Notes under the pieces: generated by a model | The model's database searches: none | Told to the model about the DNA's origin: nothing | Seen by the model: the letters and a program-made list of their open reading frames with translations, nothing else | Program-made: the position numbers and the translations under genes | Part shown: piece by piece, positions 6,134 through 6,629 of the stretch | Position numbering within the stretch: the first letter of the stretch is position 1 | How the letters are laid out: each line of letters opens with the position of its first letter | Assembly (NCBI GenBank): GCA_026982035.1 | Contig: JALSHW010000013.1 | Span: 1-6,629 of the forward strand | DNA: 6,629 nt | Origin: Phycisphaerales bacterium | GTDB lineage: Bacteria > Planctomycetota > Phycisphaerae > Phycisphaerales > UBA1924 | Reading direction: 5' to 3'

Positions 6134-6629
6134 ATGTCTGTACGCTTATCGTTCTTTGCACTTGCTGCGGCGGCCCCTGCGTTTGCGGGGGTTTCATACA
6201 CTTTTGATACTGATGCCCAGGGATGGGGGATCGTTGGAGGGGCTGTGAACTTCCAATGGGATGGGGCGTTGGGGAATGGTGGGCCTGGTTCGATCCGGGC
6301 TCGTGATCTTGTGGGTGGGGCTTTTGATACTTGGTTCTTTGCCGCTCCAGTTGTTGATCTGGGAGATGTGTCGGACCTGTATGGGTTTGATATCAGCTAT
6401 GACATCATGAGTATTGTTGGGGTTCCTGGGACCAACAATGACACGGCTGAGATTGTTCTTCGTGGCGGTGGTATTGATATTGGCTTTAGTTTCGGCACGC
6501 CTCCGACGCTTGGTTCGTGGACATCGTGGTCTGCGACGGTTGATGCGACGAGTGGTTGGAGATTGATGGATTCTGTTTCGAACAGTACATTGACTGCGAC
6601 GATGGCGAGCGAAGCCGAGATTATGGCTG
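6134..6629 (+). CDS. Secreted laminin B (domain IV) protein, 3' end cut by window edge
   Basis: The 165 residues present begin with a signal peptide (1-18, APAFA then Gly-19), so the product is exported. The mature part opens with YTFDTDAQGWG (22-32). It continues with RARDLVGGAFDTWFFAAPVV (55-74), then DLGDVSDLYGFDISYDI (75-91), an IVLRGGGI strand and, near the cut, a SWTSWSATVDATSGWR stretch. This series follows the laminin B / domain IV beta-sandwich pattern found in secreted proteins of marine bacteria, where it often stands alone before a short C-terminal anchor such as PEP-CTERM; any such anchor would lie outside the window. The ligand is unknown; carbohydrate or matrix binding is inference. 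Codons are T-rich at the third position, unlike the C-ending codons of the minus-strand genes. It is transcribed away from the bamD-lptE unit. Confidence 0.85.
   Translation, partial: MSVRLSFFALAAAAPAFAGVSYTFDTDAQGWGIVGGAVNFQWDGALGNGGPGSIRARDLVGGAFDTWFFAAPVVDLGDVSDLYGFDISYDIMSIVGVPGTNNDTAEIVLRGGGIDIGFSFGTPPTLGSWTSWSATVDATSGWRLMDSVSNSTLTATMASEAEIMA

Noticed and set aside
1..6629. CRISPR arrays, tRNA or rRNA genes, transposase or integrase
   Set aside because: None seen. The only arrays are the coding repeats described, and no mobile-element enzyme is encoded in any frame, so insertion of the middle block rests on composition alone.

Overview
The window looks like chromosomal DNA from a Gram-negative bacterium, most likely a marine planctomycete of the Phycisphaerae type. 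That assignment is inferred from gene style: a non-lipidated BamD-like TPR protein beside an LptE-like lipoprotein, a secreted protein joining HAF-type repeats to a dockerin/EF-hand pair, a bacterial laminin-B-domain protein, and few Shine-Dalgarno sites. No ribosomal RNA or other marker is present to confirm it.

Layout, left to right. (1) 1-1811, minus strand: ftsH, the membrane AAA+ zinc protease, cut at its C-terminus by the window edge. (2) 1812-2101: the ftsH upstream region, with a weak promoter candidate, an inverted repeat and a strong hairpin terminator at 2036-2069. (3) 2102-4156, minus: a 684-residue secreted protein with a signal peptide, HAF/propeller-like repeats, two calcium-loop (dockerin-type) motifs, a Cys-rich segment and about 250 residues of PGRS-like Gly-Gly-X repeats. 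It has a good Shine-Dalgarno site and a TTGACA element followed by a G8 tract. (4) 4281-5839, minus: a two-gene unit, a BamD-like protein then an LptE-like lipoprotein, coupled by an ATGA overlap. (5) 5840-6133: a divergent intergenic region. (6) 6134-6629, plus: the 5' part of a secreted laminin B (domain IV) protein, cut by the right edge.

How they fit together. The BamD-like and LptE-like pair points to outer-membrane assembly (beta-barrel insertion and lipopolysaccharide delivery). FtsH is general membrane-protein quality control and, in Escherichia coli, also tunes LPS synthesis, so cell-envelope maintenance is a plausible common theme. The two secreted proteins look like surface or extracellular matrix factors of unknown role.

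The most notable signal is compositional. The plus strand is strongly G+T-rich across ftsH, lptE, the bamD-like gene, their intergenic DNA and even the oppositely oriented laminin-B gene, but not between about 1930 and 4285, the block holding the PGRS-like gene and its flanks. That block may have been inserted between ftsH and lptE. Combined with the G-tract in its putative promoter, this makes a recently acquired and possibly phase-variable surface protein the best hypothesis for something new here. I see no CRISPR array, tRNA, rRNA, transposase or integrase.
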